64,000 nt of DNA. It comes from Crambe crambe. Taxonomy: Eukaryota; Porifera; Demospongiae; Poecilosclerida; Crambeidae. The translations under genes were made by a program, and so were the position numbers. Shown in pieces: positions 10,527 through 23,028 of this stretch (its first letter is position 1; every line of letters begins with the position of its first letter). The stretch covers positions 992,001 to 1,056,000 of the forward strand of contig OZ004583.1 in the NCBI GenBank assembly GCA_963924555.1, read 5' to 3'. Under the pieces are notes generated by a model. That model had not been told where the DNA came from. It did not search any database and saw nothing but the letters and a program-made list of their open reading frames with translations.

Positions 10527-11382
10527 TTATTTGCAAGTACTAGTAGCACTGACGCATCTTTTTGGACGTATCTTCATCTGGACTTTTGTGAAGTAGAGAT
10601 ACCGTGACCCATTGTGCCAACTAGGCCTATGTGTTTGAATAGGAGCATCGTACGGTCCATTAAAGTTAGATCTGAAACAGCCGTGGTACCACCAAGCAGC
10701 TCTGATACGTCTAGCACAGTTGTTACTTGCATTATCACGATCTGGAGTGCTGAAAGGTCTCCCATTATGATAGGCCATTGGATCAAATGTACTTCCCACT
10801 CCCTTGAACTGTCCAACGGTCAGCTGGTAGTTTATTTCAGCCCCACCCACTTTGAACAGTTGATATGTCCAGACTATGAATGGTTCTGTCCCATTCCCAA
10901 TCTTGATACGCAGTTCCACGTCCTCTCGTGTGGTGAGACAGTGAATCTTTTCAGTCCGTACCAAAATTCTCCCTCCAGATCTCCAAAGCCACTCACATAG
11001 TCAGTCCAATTGTGATTGAAGTCAACAGAGCCATTGATCCTACGCTGGATGACCAACCACTTTCCTCCATCTATCTCCATGTCACAACGAGCAAATAATT
11101 TCAAATTGCCTGTTCGAAAGCTGGAAGCAACATTGCAGACATCTGCTATTTCATAACTGCCAGAATCTGCAGGTGGAAATAGCTCTTTGATCTAGCATAG
11201 AAGATAATGATCCATTATCCCAAACACTGAGAATTCATTAGCCTTATTATTACCTGACAGCAGTACAACTTCCTCTCAAAGTTGTCAGATCTTGTAGCAA
11301 CCTTTGGTAGTTAGTAGCACATGGGAACACCTTGTGCATGGGCAAGAAGGAAAGTTGCAATAACAATGCTGAGAATTTCCAT
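10527..11382 (-). pseudogene. FReD pseudogene (F11-type) with frameshift and broken exon 1
   Basis: Exon 2 (10527-11191) is nearly complete. A single C is missing near 10951 (CTTTTCAGTCC instead of CTTTTCCAGTCC), shifting the frame at FWYGL. Exon 1 (ATG at 11382) has lost six bases around GTTCCCACTAAC, so it stops shortly after the signal peptide, and also the segment encoding the stalk before DCCQ. Two independent lesions make a pseudogene call safe. The related copy at 37161 is intact and the one at 48080 carries different lesions. A TATA box remains at about 11456-11464. Confidence 0.85.
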
Positions 11383-11989
11383 GGTGGTAGTGACCATCTA
11401 TCTACACCAGCAAAAGAATATCTGTGCTGTGAGTTAAATACTTGACTCCTTGACTCTTTTTATAGTTTCAACCTGGCCACCCTGGCATCACAATTCCGAC
11501 CTTTACTTATGAATGTTATTTTAACTAAATGGTGCATTAACCCTGATAGCTATTATAGCTTTGATCTCCAACAAAATGAATATCCATATAATTATTATGT
11601 GTATGCATGTGCAGCATGCTGTTGTTTGCTTGTCATTATTAATTAAGCTGCAACTACAAATGTATAGTCACTGTATTATTTTGCGCACTGCATGCTACAT
11701 CTTTTGGGCATATCTTCATTTGGACTTTATAAAGTAGAAATATTGTGAGCACTGGAAGCATCACACTATGCATTCAAGTTATACCTGAAAAATAGTTGCA
11801 GTAACACATGAAAGTCATAATATATTGGGGGGTATACTTCACTCCCAGATAATATAGTTCTAGAGAATGCTCAACTGAACATAGCAGCAGTAATGGAACA
11901 CCTATGGTAATCATGCAAATTGAGATTATGTCATATTCAGTACTCATGTGCATACACATACGTTTGTTTGGTCCAGAGAATCTCTCTTC

Positions 11990-12830
11990 ACAAAGATCAA
12001 TTGAAGAGAACATACTCAAGGATGGACGAGCTGTATGGGTGCTATCTTCAAGGCTCCTGTAACCCACTGACTGCCTGTAGTATCTTTAACACCTATATGT
12101 CCTGCCCATGCATCTTGTTATATGGCTGTGAGGCCTGATTTCTGACTGATCCGCTCCTACAAAAGCTGGAACAGTTTCAGGGTGAAGTTGGAAGAAGGAT
12201 TTTGAGATTACCTAGCAGCTAAAATCAGACTCAGATGGCCAAGTTTCAAAGTCATTATCCTCATATGCAAACTATCCCTAATTTGCAAAACTATAATTGC
12301 AGATTCCTCTTGCACCAGCCCACGTCTATTTCAATCACTCGCTCACTCAGCATTGGCCTAGTGCAAAATGGAATTTCTTTCAGAACCAATTATTGGGTTG
12401 AATGCCTCAAGTCACCCGAGGAGGCTATCAACATTGTAAAAGGGGCTAAGGCTGTGCACACTCTCACCCCTCCCTTATATACATCACTGATGACAGAATG
12501 GTTAATGAATGGTGCGAGGTATGGAACAGTGCTCTTGAGTATGGCACCAAAGACACAAAGACAGGTTAAAACACCTTCAAGATCCCTGTATTTGGTGATT
12601 GTATTTGCCCACACTATAACAGATGGCAACCTCACATCACTTCCTTTGGGCTTTATTATAGTATCCATTAACTCAACCCCTCCCATATATGACAGTGTCA
12701 ACTTTAGTCATTGTAATGTTATTCTTTGTTTTCTTTTCTCATGCCCATCTGTGGTCAATAAAAGTTTGCCTTGTCTTCCCTTGCCTTTTGACCTTAGACC
12801 CCATGAACGCATGTCCACAACACTTAGCAA
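11990..12830 (+). mobile_element. Degenerate LINE (non-LTR retrotransposon) 3' fragment
   Basis: Conceptual translation across several stops and frameshifts gives LLYGCEA then FLTDPLLQKLEQFQGEVG and RRILRLP, followed by KIRLRWPSFKVIILICKL. This is the region just after the reverse-transcriptase core of LINE proteins. A later Cys-rich stretch (FGDCICPHYN) fits the usual C-terminal zinc knuckle. A 3' end with AATAAA lies near 12756. The 201-codon frame 12235-12840 is an out-of-frame shadow. A second copy is at 38660-39515 and a tail-only copy at 23440-23620. Confidence 0.7.
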
Positions 12831-13117
12831 GCTTATTTAAGTGGATTGTAGGCACTTGGCTTATTTGGAGTGTAGACCTAGATGAGTCATGACACTAGCA
12901 CCCTGCATGTGCATAATGGGCATGCTCAATTGTAATTGTCTTCATGCAGCCCATTAATGTTGCAAATTGCCCTAGTATTTAGATGTTATCACTTTAGGAT
13001 TATTGATCAAAATGGATAATCATACCATTTAAAAAAACAACAACAAAATCACCCCATAATAATTATGCTAATGCACAAATCACTGTTTGAGTTCACATAC
13101 GTAGTTTTGATGAGACA

Positions 13118-13907
13118 TCATTTGCAAGTACTGGTACTGCTGCATCTCTTTGGACGTATCTTCATTTGAATCTTTGTGAACTTGACATATCTCGATCCAT
13201 TGTACCAGTGAGAATAAGAATTTGTATAGTTGGAATTCAGGTGGGCACAATCATTGTGCCACCATGCACCTGCTCTCTCTACAACACAGTTCCTCTTCTG
13301 GCATCCTTATCACGGTCTGGAGTGCTGAAAGACGCTCCATTATTATGAGCCATTACATCAAATGTACTTCCCACTCCCTGGCCTTGTCCAATGGGTAGTC
13401 GGTAGTTGGTTTCAGCCCCACCCACTTTGAAAAGTTGATAGGTCTAAACAATGGATGGTTCAAGCCCATTTCCAAGTTCAATATGCAGTTCCACATTCTC
13501 TCGTGTGGTGAGGCAGTGGATTTTTTCCAGTCCGTACCAAAATTCTCCCTCCGGATCTCCAAAGCCACTCACATAGTCAATCCAATTGCGATTGAAGTCA
13601 ACAGAGCCATTGATCCTACGCTGGATGACTAGCTGTCACAACGATTAGCTGCCTCTTTAATCTAGCATAGAAGATAATGATCTATTATACATTCTATAAA
13701 GGTCAAGGTAGTCTTTGGTTCCAGAGGATTTTGGAGAATTAATTAGTTATAGCTACACACTATACCTGACAGCAGTCATGGAATCCAGCACCAGAACAAC
13801 TTCCTCTTAAAGTTGTCAGATCTTGCAGCAACTTTTGGTAGTTAGTAGCACAGTTAGTGGGAACGGGCAAGAAGGAAAATTGCGATAAAAATGCTGAGAA
13901 TACTCAT
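13118..13907 (-). pseudogene. FReD pseudogene with shared old lesions
   Basis: Exon 2 remnant is 13118-13661. An in-frame stop replaces the conserved Trp of VWTY (GTTTAGACC), small indels follow, and CDMETD..GKW is deleted. Exon 1 (13766-13907) has lost 11 bp between LLA and VPT, so the frame stops. The copy at 39802-40602 has the same lesions, so the gene was dead before the block was duplicated. Confidence 0.85.
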
Positions 13908-15049
13908 AGTGAGGTATCAGGTAAGACTTTATAGCTCTTTCATCTCCAGTTAGCTCTACTACAGATCATGAAAATGACTCTTTTTTTATAGTCGTGGACA
14001 CATAACCTGTTGGTATCATAATGACCACACCCAGCAACTGTCCTGGCAGTATTGTAACAATACGATGGCATTGGGTGCATGTGTCCATTGACCAGTTCAT
14101 AAATTAGTAGAGCAGGTCCATGCACGCATGCGTATTCTTGTCGCACATGTGACCTTTTATAATGTGAATTAAAATCAACCATCACAGGATGACATGTTGC
14201 ATTATTGGATGAGTTGAATGTCATACTACCATAGTTATCAAGAAAGAGTTGATTAAGACACTGGTTAATGTCCATTATTGGAACATATCACTCTTTTATT
14301 ATCATAGACCTTGTGTTTATGCTCATTTGAAGTCTGTATAGTCTCTTGACATCTAGCAAACCATCACTTTATCATAATGATAATGATATCCATTGCACAT
14401 ACAGTGCATAGCTAGTGCTGTTTGATTTCACCTATTGCCATGAGGATACTGCTGGCATACATCAATATTCAGCTATTTTTCAAGATAAATATTGATTCAT
14501 CATACTCTGCCCAATTCCTTCACTTCATATTATTTAGTACTTTCCTGACAGAACCCATGTTGATTGGAGTATGAATTACTAACCAGTTCAAAGTTGCAGC
14601 AGTTTCTTGTTAGTGGGAACACTTCGAGCATGTGAAAAATCTTGCATCTTGAAATAGAATTGATGAGATTATTACTTGACTCTTTTTATAATAGTCACAT
14701 CCTGTAACCAATAGCTCCACCTAGCAACTATCCAGGGAGTTTTGCAACTCCTGGTGTGTATGTCAGTTGCTCTCATGTCATGTGCACGTGCATGTGATGT
14801 GTTAGATGACATGGCAACGGTACAATTTGAAGTCAAAGAAGGCATAATTAACTTGATCTATTTATAGCTCTAATTATGACGACATCATGTCGAATAACAG
14901 TATGCATTGTGTTATTACTCTATACTGCATCACTGACAATGAGTCATTGACAATCAATCCATCAAATTTAATCATCACACTTCCTAAATATTTCACTCCC
15001 ATGATAGTAAAATACAGAGTTTGAATATAGTTAAGTTATTGATGAGACA
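13908..15049. other. Intergenic with promoter copies and an exon-1 relic
   Basis: Contains the TATA region of the pseudogene at 13118 (about 13978-13991) and its upstream conserved blocks. An exon-1 relic with its own TATA lies at about 14534-14700. The rest is the 3' flank of F2 including the common ATTTCACTCCCAT motif. No gene. Confidence 0.5.
14534..14700 (-). pseudogene. Orphan exon-1/promoter relic
   Basis: A CTGACAG splice-end remnant (14534), the reverse complement of a VPTN..KLLQ stretch with many indels, and a CTTTTTATAA TATA remnant appear in the correct order for exon 1. No exon 2 follows nearby. Copies occur at about 34574-34730 and 41233-41390. Confidence 0.5.
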
Positions 15050-15970
15050 TCATTTGCAAGTACTGGTACTGGCACTGCATCTCTTTGGACGTATCTTCAT
15101 TTGAATCTTTGTAAACTTGACCAATCTTGATCCATTGTGCCAACTAGGATGAGAAGATGTATAGTTGCCATTGAGGTAGGCATAAGAACAAAAGCCGTGC
15201 CACCATGCACCATATGATACAGCACAGTTGCCACTGTTGCCATCATTATCACGGTCTGGAGTGGTGAAAGACCTTCCATTGTTATAGGCCATTGCATCAA
15301 ATGTACTTCCCACTCCCTGGCCTTGTCCAATGGTTAGTCGGTAGTTGGTTTCAGCCCCACCCACTTTGAACAATTGGTAGGTCCAAACAATGGATGATTT
15401 GGGTCCATTCCCAAGTTCAATACGCAGTTCCACATCCTCTCGTGTGGTGAGGCAGTGAATCTTTTCCAGTCCATACCAAAATTCTCCCTCCAGATCTCCA
15501 AAACCACTCACATAGTCGGTCCAATTGCGATAGAAGTTGACAGAGCCATTGATCCTACGCTGGATGACCAACCACTTTCCTCTATCTGTCTCCATGTCAC
15601 AACGAGCAAATAGCTTTGCTAAGCCTGTTTGAAAACTTGGGACAACATTGCAGACATCTGTTATTTCATAGCTGCCAGAATTAGCTGATGGAAATACCTC
15701 TTTAATCTAGCATAGAAGATAACGATCTATTATTCCAAACACTACATTCTATAAAGGTCAAGGTAGTCTTTGGTTGCAGAGGATTCTTGAGAATTAATTA
15801 GTTATAGCTGCACATACCTGACAGCAGTCATGGAATCCAGCACCAGAACAACTTCCTCTCAAAGTTGTCAGATTTCGCAGCAACCTTTGGTAGTTAGTAG
15901 CACAGTTAGTGGGAACACCTTGTGCATGGGCAACAAGGAAAGTTGCAATAACAATGCTGAGAACACTCAT
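15050..15970 (-). CDS. Secreted fibrinogen-domain protein F2
   Basis: Exon 1 15818-15970 (51 aa; signal peptide MSVLSIVIATFLVAHA), intron 111 nt, exon 2 15050-15706 (218 aa plus stop); 269 aa in total. The calcium-type loop DRDND is at residues 202-206, and the variable pocket runs about 207-247 with NCAVSYGAWWHGFC and LNGNYTSSHPSWHNGS. The framework has METDRGKW, where Arg replaces the second Gly of the usual TDGGKW; this variant is shared by F3, F4, F5, F8, F9 and F10. TATA box at 16046-16053. Likely a secreted lectin; ligand unknown. Confidence 0.9.
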
Positions 15971-16980
15971 GGTGAGGTAGCAGGTAAGGACTTTTTAACT
16001 CTTAAAATCTCCAGCTAGTTCTACTAGAGATCATGAAAGTGACTCTTTTTATAGTCATGCACACACAGCCTGTTGGTATCATAATGACCACACCCACCAA
16101 CTGTCCTGGCAATTGTAATAATATGATGGCGTTGGGTGCATGTCAGTTCATTAATTAGTTGAGCAGGTCCATGCACGCATGCGTATTCTTATTGTAAAGT
16201 ATGTGATTGATGCAGCCTTTTTTGTGTAATAAGATCAACCATCACATGATGGCTTGAATGTCATGCTACGATTATCATAGGTGTGACCATATCAAGAAAG
16301 AGTTGATTTAGACACTACTCTGAATGTCCATTATTGGAGCATATCACTCTTTTATTATCATAGACATTGTGTTTATGCTCATTTGAAGTCTGTTGTTCAT
16401 TAGCGAGCATGTTACTGTTATTATAACGAAGAATCAGATATCACATATCACACTCCATAGCTACATCAGCTTGTAGGATGTACATTAGGCTTATATGAGA
16501 ACTTCTAATTCCTCATTGTGTGGACCGTGCATGTGGTGTGTTTCATAGTTGTGCAGTTTGCATTGAAGATTATATCTCTACACATATAGCATGCCATGCA
16601 TACATACTACTTCTAAGGAGTGCTGAACAGATAGTGACTTTATGGATGGTTGCTACGTATCTCCCAATCTTGTACACTGACTGGATACTAATGAGCTGTG
16701 GCCTCGCTCACCACACGAAAGTTGTGCAACTAGCTATAGCTGTGATTGTATATACAATATAGCTATCAAAATTAATGTTTGCAATATAGCTATCAAAATT
16801 AATGTTTGCAAACTGCTGTAGTATTTAGATGTTATCGCTCTAGGATAGTGTTGACCATCAAAAAATGGATAATCATATGATTTTAAAAAAACAATAACAA
16901 AAATTCACTCCCATAATAATTATACTAATGCACAATCATTGTTTTTAGTTTGAGTTCACATATGTAGTTTTGATGAGACA
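15971..16980. other. F2 upstream region / F3 3' flank
   Basis: Holds the F2 promoter (TATA, CCACACCCACCAACTGTCC, CACATGATGG) and a stretch (about 16500-16760) repeated in many intergenic units. An 80-codon plus-strand frame in that stretch has no coding support. Confidence 0.5.
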
Positions 16981-17914
16981 TCATTTGCAAGTACTGGTAC
17001 CGCTACTGCATCTCTTTGGACGTATCTTCATTTGAATCTTTGTGAACTTGATCCATCTTGATCCATTGTACCAGTGAGAATAAGGATTTGTATAGTTGGG
17101 CTTGGAATTCAGGTGGGCATAAGAACAACCATTGTGCCACCATGCACCTTCTCTCTCTACAGCACAGTTGCCACCATAGTTATCATTATCACGGTCTGGA
17201 GTGCTGAAAGATGCTCCATTGTTATGGGCCATTGCATTATATGCACTTCCGACTCCCTGGCCTTGTCCAATGGTTAGTTGGTAGTTGGTTTCAGCCCTAC
17301 CCACTTTGAACAGTTGGTAGGTCCAAACAATGGATGGTTTGGGTCCATTCCCAAGTTCAATACGCAGTTCCACATCCTCTCGTGTGGTGAGACAGTGAAT
17401 CTTTTCCAGTCCGTACCAAAATTCTCCCTCCAGATCTCCAAAGCCACTCACATAGTCGGTCCAATTGCGATAGAAGTCGACAGAGCCATTGATCCTACGC
17501 TGGATGACCAACCACTTTCCTCTATCTGTCTCCATGTCACAACGAGCAAATAGCTTTGCTAAGCCTGTTTGAAAACTTGGGACAACATTGCAGACATCTG
17601 TTATTTCATAGCTGCCAGAATTAGCTGATGGAAATACCTCTTTAATCTAGCGTAGAAGATAACGATCTATTATTCCAAACACTACATTCTATAAAGGTCA
17701 AGGTAGTCTTTGGTTGCAGAGGATTCTTGAGAATTAATTAGTTATAGCTACACATAGCTACCTGACAGCAGTCATGGAATCCAGCACCAGAACAACTTCC
17801 TCTCAAAGTTGTCAGATTTTGCAGCAATTTTTGGTAGTTGGTAGCACAGTTAGTGGGAACACCTTGTGCATGGGCAAGAAGGAAAGTTGCAAGAACAATG
17901 CTGAGAATACTCAT
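16981..17914 (-). CDS. Secreted fibrinogen-domain protein F3
   Basis: Exon 1 17762-17914 (51 aa), intron 115 nt, exon 2 16981-17646 (221 aa plus stop); 272 aa. The pocket region reads NCAVEREGAWWHNGC with a three-residue longer loop, LNSKPNYTNPYSHWYNGS, shared only with F6. Framework METDRGKW and the DRDND loop are present. TATA at 17994-18001. The donor is GTAGCT, non-consensus after GTA but conserved in F5, F9 and F10. Confidence 0.9.
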
Positions 17915-18958
17915 GGTGAGGTAGCAGGTAAGGACTATCTTACTAGCTCTTAAAATCTCCAGCTAGTTCTACTAGAGATCATGAAAATGACTCTTTTTAT
18001 AGTCATGCACACACAACCTGTTGGTATCATAATGACCACACCCAGCAACTGTCCTGGCAGTATTGTAACAATATAGTGGCATTGGGTGCATGTGTCCATT
18101 GAGCAGGTCCATGCACACATGCGTATTCTTATTGCATATGATTAACGTAATCTTTTATAATGCATTTATGGACATCATCAGTGTAATAAAATCAACCATC
18201 ACATGATGGCCTGTTGCATTATTGGATGAGTTGAATGTCATGCTACAGTTATCATAGGTGTGACCATATCAAGAAAGAGTTGATTAAGACACTATACTCT
18301 CTGGATGTCCATTATTGGAACGGGTCACTCTTTTATTATCATAGACATTGTGTTTATGCTCATTTGAAGTCTGTTGTCCATTATCGAGCATGTTATAATG
18401 AAGAATCAGATATCACATATCACACTCCATAGCTACATCAGCTTGTAGGATGTACATTAGGCTTGACAGAGCCATTGATCCTATGCAGCCACTGACTCAT
18501 GTTGATTGGAGTATATGAATTACCAACCAGTTGCATAGTTAGTGGGAACACTTTGAGGATGTGCAGAAATATAAGTAATCTGCATCTTGAGTGAATGAAC
18601 TCAACTTCCTGTAACCAATAGCTCCACCTAGCAACTGTCCCAGAAATTTTGCAACTCCTAACTAACTGGGTGTGTATGCTCTCATGTACGTGATGTGTGG
18701 ATAAACAATACAATTAAGAATTTAAAAGGTGTGATACTTGATCTATTTATAGCTTTATGTGATGACATCATTGCATTAATCAAGTCAAATAACAGTGTGC
18801 ATTAATTAATGATGTTATGCTATCACTAAAGTGTGAAAAGTGTGCTTTTTGATACTCAAATTATGACACTTCTATTTTCACTCCAGCTAAAGCTCTAAAA
18901 CACATCAAAACAGTTTTTAGTTTGAGTCCTCATACATAGTTAAGTTATTGATGAGACA
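17915..18958. other. F3 upstream region with FReD and exon-1 relics
   Basis: Conserved promoter blocks are followed by a patch at about 18465-18640 holding a short FReD piece (GACAGAGCCATTGATCC, antisense of the RINGSV region) and exon-1 debris, then AACCAATAG and TAGCAACTGTCC motifs. No gene. Confidence 0.5.
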
Positions 18959-19876
18959 TCATTTGCAAGTACTGGTACTGCTGCTGCATCTCTTTGGACG
19001 TATCTTCATTTGAATATTTGTGAACTTGACATATCTTGATCCATTGTACCAGTTAGGAAAAGAAGATGTATAGTTACCATGGAGTCTGGCATGAGTACAA
19101 CCGTTGTGCCACCATGGACCTCCTTCTGTTACAACACAGATACCACTACTACGATCATTATCACGGTCTGGAGTGCTGAAAGATGCTCCATTGCTATGGG
19201 CCATTGAGTCAAATGTACTTCCCACTCCCTGTCCTTGTCCAATGGTTAGTCGGTAGTTGGTTTCAGCCCCACCCACTTTGAACAGTTGGTAGGTCCAAAC
19301 AATGGATGGTTTGGGTCCATTCCCAAGTTCAATACGCAGTTCCACGTTCTCTCGTGTGGTGAGGCAGTGAATCTTTTCCAGTCCGTACCAAAATTCTCCC
19401 TCCAGATCTCCAAAGCCACTCACATAGTCGGTCCAATTGCGATAGAAGTTGACAGAGCCATTGATCCTACGCTGGATGACCAACCACTTTCCTCTATCTG
19501 TCTCCATGTCACAACGAGCAAATAGCTTTGCTAAGCCTGTTTGAAAAGTTGGGACAACATTGCAGACATCTTTTATTTCATAGCTGCCAGAATTAGCTGA
19601 TGGAAATGCCTCTTTAATCTAGCATAGAAGATAACGATTTGTTATCCCAAACACTACATTCTATAAAGGTCAAGGTAGTCTTTTGGTTGCAGAGGATTTT
19701 GGAGAATTAATTATACACCATACCTGACAGCAGTCATGGAATCCAGCACCAGAACAACTTCCTCTCAAAGTTGTCAGATTTTGCAGCAAGTTTTGGTAGT
19801 TAGTAGCACAGTTAGTGGGAACACCTTGTGCATGGGCAAGAAGGAAAGTTATAATAACAATGCTGAGAATACTCAT
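18959..19876 (-). CDS. Secreted fibrinogen-domain protein F4
   Basis: Exon 1 19724-19876 (51 aa, MSILSIVIITFLLAHA signal peptide), intron 105 nt, exon 2 18959-19618 (219 aa plus stop); 270 aa. The pocket reads ICVVTEGGPWWHNGC then ARLHGNYTSSFPNWYNGS. Pro precedes the conserved WW and His replaces Asn in the usual LNG. DRDND is intact. TATA at 19941-19948. The pocket resembles that of the pseudogene at 50228. Confidence 0.9.
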
Positions 19877-20574
19877 GGTGAGATAGCAGGTAAGGACTTT
19901 CTAGCTCCATTAGCTGTACTAGAGATTATGAAAATGACTCTTTTTATAGTTGGTATCATAATGATCACACCCAGCTACTGTCCTGGCCATGCATGCATGC
20001 ATGCGTATTCTTATTGCAAAGTATGCGATTGATGCAATCTTTTTTGATATTATCAGTGTAATAAAATCAACCATCACATGATGGCCTGTTATGCTACGAT
20101 TATCATAGGTGTGACCATATCAAGAAAGAGTTGATTTAGACATTACTCTGGATGTCCATTATTTGAGTATATCACTCTTTTATTATCATAGACATTGTGT
20201 TTATGCTCATTTGAAGTCTGTTGTCCATTATCGAGCATGTTATAATGAAGAATCAGATATCACATATCACACTCCATAGCTACATCAGCTTGTAGGATGT
20301 ACATTAGAATTCCTTATTGTGTGGACTGTGCATGTGGTGTGTTTCATAGCTGTGCAGTTTGCATTGAAGATTATCTCTACACATATAGCATGCCATGCAT
20401 ACATACTACTTCTAAGGAGTGCTGAACAGATAGTGACTTTATGGATGGTTGCTACGTATCTCCCAATCTTGTACACTGACTGGATACTAATGAGCTGTGG
20501 CCTCGCTCACCACACGAATGTTGTGCAACTAGCTATAGCTGTGATTGTATATACAATATAGCTATCATATATAC

Positions 20575-20670
20575 CTGGCAGCAGTCAGGGAATCCATCAC
20601 CACTGATATTTCTTTCATCTTACAGCATGTTTTGGTAGCTTCTTGCACAGTAGCTAAGTGGGAACAATGT
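20575..20670 (-). pseudogene. Orphan divergent exon 1 (GFPDCCQ type)
   Basis: Reverse complement encodes a stalk ending ISGDGFPDCCQ followed by a GTATAT donor. The expected ATG is lost (TTG/ACA at that place), and no exon 2 lies downstream before the next unit. Copies are at 28360-28456, 31082-31176 and 36794-36889, always in the same place in the unit. Confidence 0.6.
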
Positions 20671-21031
20671 ATGGAGAAATAATGACGATTAAATAGCTGC
20701 ACCTATGTAGCAACTGTCGTTATGTTCTGCAATTCCCATGTACATGTCAGTTTGTTCACATGTCGTGTGCATGTATTGATTCATGATGTTTTTGACATCA
20801 TATAATTTCATGTTACTATTATTGTGATGATGATGTCATTGCATCATTCTGCTACATATAATTGCATGCTGCTATGACGATGTCATAATAACGATTATAA
20901 TGGATGAGTGGAACCATATACCTTGTATGCAAAGCTGACAATACTCTTTGTATTAATAATAATTGTGATACTAGATAGTAGCAACAGCTATAACATATTC
21001 AGTTTTTATGTTGTAATGATTTTAGGCATCA

Positions 21032-21144
21032 TTATATACTGCATCGCTTTGAACGTATCTTCATTTGAATCTTTGTGTACTTGACAGATCTTCCGTTGAT
21101 GTACAGGTCGGGCCTTGAAGATGCGTACCTAGCCTTGAGGTTAG
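21032..21144 (-). pseudogene. C-terminal stub of an F14-type FReD, cut by an inversion
   Basis: From the stop (21032-21034) up to GGTTAG at 21144 this matches the last 113 bp of the pseudogene at 25857. It then changes abruptly to inverted intergenic sequence. The missing N-terminal part is at 23029-23439 in the opposite orientation. Confidence 0.8.
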
Positions 21145-21587
21145 TTAGTTAGGAGTTGCAAAATTTCTGGGACAGTTGCTAGGTGGAGCTATTGGTTACA
21201 GGAAGTTGAGTTCATTCACTCAAGATGCAGATTACTTATATTTCTGTACATCCTCAAAGTGTTCCCACTAACTATGCAACTGGTTGGTAATTCATATACT
21301 CCAATCAACATGAGTCAGTGGCTGCATAGGATCAATGGCTCTGTCAAGCCTAATGTACATCCTACAAGCTGATGTAGCTATGGAGTGTGATATGTGATAT
21401 CTGATTCTTCGTTATAATAACAGTAACATGCTCGCTAATGAACAACAGACTTCAAATGAGCATAAACACAATGTCTATGATAATAAAAGAGTGATATGCT
21501 CCAATAATGGACATTCAGAGTAGTGTCTAAATCAACTCTTTCTTGATATGGTCACACCTATGATAATCGTAGCATGACATTCAAGCC

Positions 21588-21792
21588 ATCATGTGATGGT
21601 TGATTTTATTACACAAAAAAGGCTGCATCTATCACATACTTTACAATAAGAATACGCATGCGTGCATGGACCTGCTCAACTAATTAATGAACTGACATGC
21701 ACCCAACGCCATCATATTATTACAATTGCCAGGACAGTTGGTGGGTGTGGTCATTATGATACCAACAGGCTGTGTGTGCATGACTATAAAAA
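21588..21792 (+). promoter_or_regulatory. F5 promoter, representative of the cluster
   Basis: Three blocks precede the ATG at 21868: the palindromic CATCATGTGATG (21588-21599), GGTGGGTGTGGTCATTATG (from 21740, containing TGTGGTC, a possible RUNX- or CACCC-type site) and the TATA box TATAAAAA (21785-21792). The same order and spacing precede F1-F13. Factor names are guesses from motif resemblance. Confidence 0.6.
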
Positions 21793-21867
21793 GAGTCACT
21801 TTCATGATCTCTAGTAGAACTAGCTGGAGATTTTAAGAGTTAAAAAGTCCTTACCTGCTACCTCACC

Positions 21868-22792
21868 ATGAGTGTTCTCAGCATTGTCATTGCAACTTTC
21901 CTTCTTGCCCATGCACAAGGTGTTCCCACTAACTGTGCTACTAACTACCAAAGGTTGCTGCGAAATCTGACAACTTTGAGAGAAAGTTGTTCTGGTGCTG
22001 GATTCCATGACTGCTGTCAGGTAGCTATGTGTAGCTATAACTAATTAATTCTCAAGAATCCTCTGCAACCAAAGACTACCTTGACCTTTATAGAATGTAG
22101 TGTTTGGAATAATAGATCGCTCTCTTCTACGTTAGATTAAAGAGGTATTTCCATCAGCTGATTCTGGCAGCTATGAAATAACAGATGTCTGCAATGTCGT
22201 CCCAAGTTTTCAAGCAGGCTTAGCAAAGCTATTTGCTCGTTGTGACATGGAGACAGATAGAGGAAAGTGGTTGGTCATCCAGCGTAGGATCAATGGCTCT
22301 GTCAACTTCTATCGCAATTGGACCGACTATGTGAGTGGCTTTGGAGATCTGGAGGGAGAATTTTGGTACGGACTGGAAAAAATCCACTGCCTCACCACAC
22401 GAGAGAACATGGAACTGCGTATTGAACTTGGGAATGGACCCAAACCATCCATTGTTTGGACCTACCAACTGTTCAAAGTGGGTGGGGCTGAAACCAACTA
22501 TCGACTAACCATTGGACAAGGACAGGAAGTGGGAGGTACATTTGATGCAATGGCCCATAACAATGGAGCATCTTTCAGCACTCCAGACCGTGATAATGAT
22601 AACGATGGTGGCAACTGTGCTGTAGAGAGAGAAGGTGCATGGTGGCACAATGCTTGTTCTTATGCCCACCTGAATTCCAACTATACATCTAACTATCCTG
22701 ACTGGTACAATGGATCAAGATGGATCAAGGTCACAAAGATTCAAATGAAGATACGTCCAAAGAGATGCAGCAGTACCAGTACTTGCAAATGA
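21868..22792 (+). CDS. Secreted fibrinogen-domain protein F5 (only plus-strand copy)
   Basis: Exon 1 21868-22020 (51 aa; stalk LRESCSGAGFHDCCQ), intron 115 nt, exon 2 22136-22792 (218 aa plus stop); 269 aa. The pocket reads NCAVEREGAWWHNAC, LNSNYTSNYPDWYNGS, and WIKVTKIQ where others have F before TK. Framework METDRGKW. It lies inside the inverted segment and kept its whole promoter, so inversion need not have silenced it. Confidence 0.9.
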
Positions 22793-23028
22793 TGTCTCAT
22801 CAAAACTACCTAGCTATGTGAACACAAACTAAAAACAGTGATTGTGTATAATTATTATGGGAGTGAATTTTAAATTGTATGATTATTCATTTTTGATCAA
22901 TAATTTTTGTCAACACTATCCTAGAGCATCAAGCCCATTATCGTAATTACAATTGAGCATTCCCATTATGCACATGCAGGGCGCTACTAGACTCTATTGC
23001 ACAACACACACGTGTAGGTAGCCTAGTA

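Noticed and set aside
12235-12840. 201-codon plus-strand frame, duplicated at 38919-39524
   Set aside because: Out of frame with the recognisable LINE protein remains in the same stretch, which appear in other frames with stops; treated as part of the LINE fragment.
16520-16762. 80-codon plus-strand frame with hydrophobic stretches, repeated in six units
   Set aside because: Repeats only because the intergenic unit is duplicated; copies differ by frame-changing indels.
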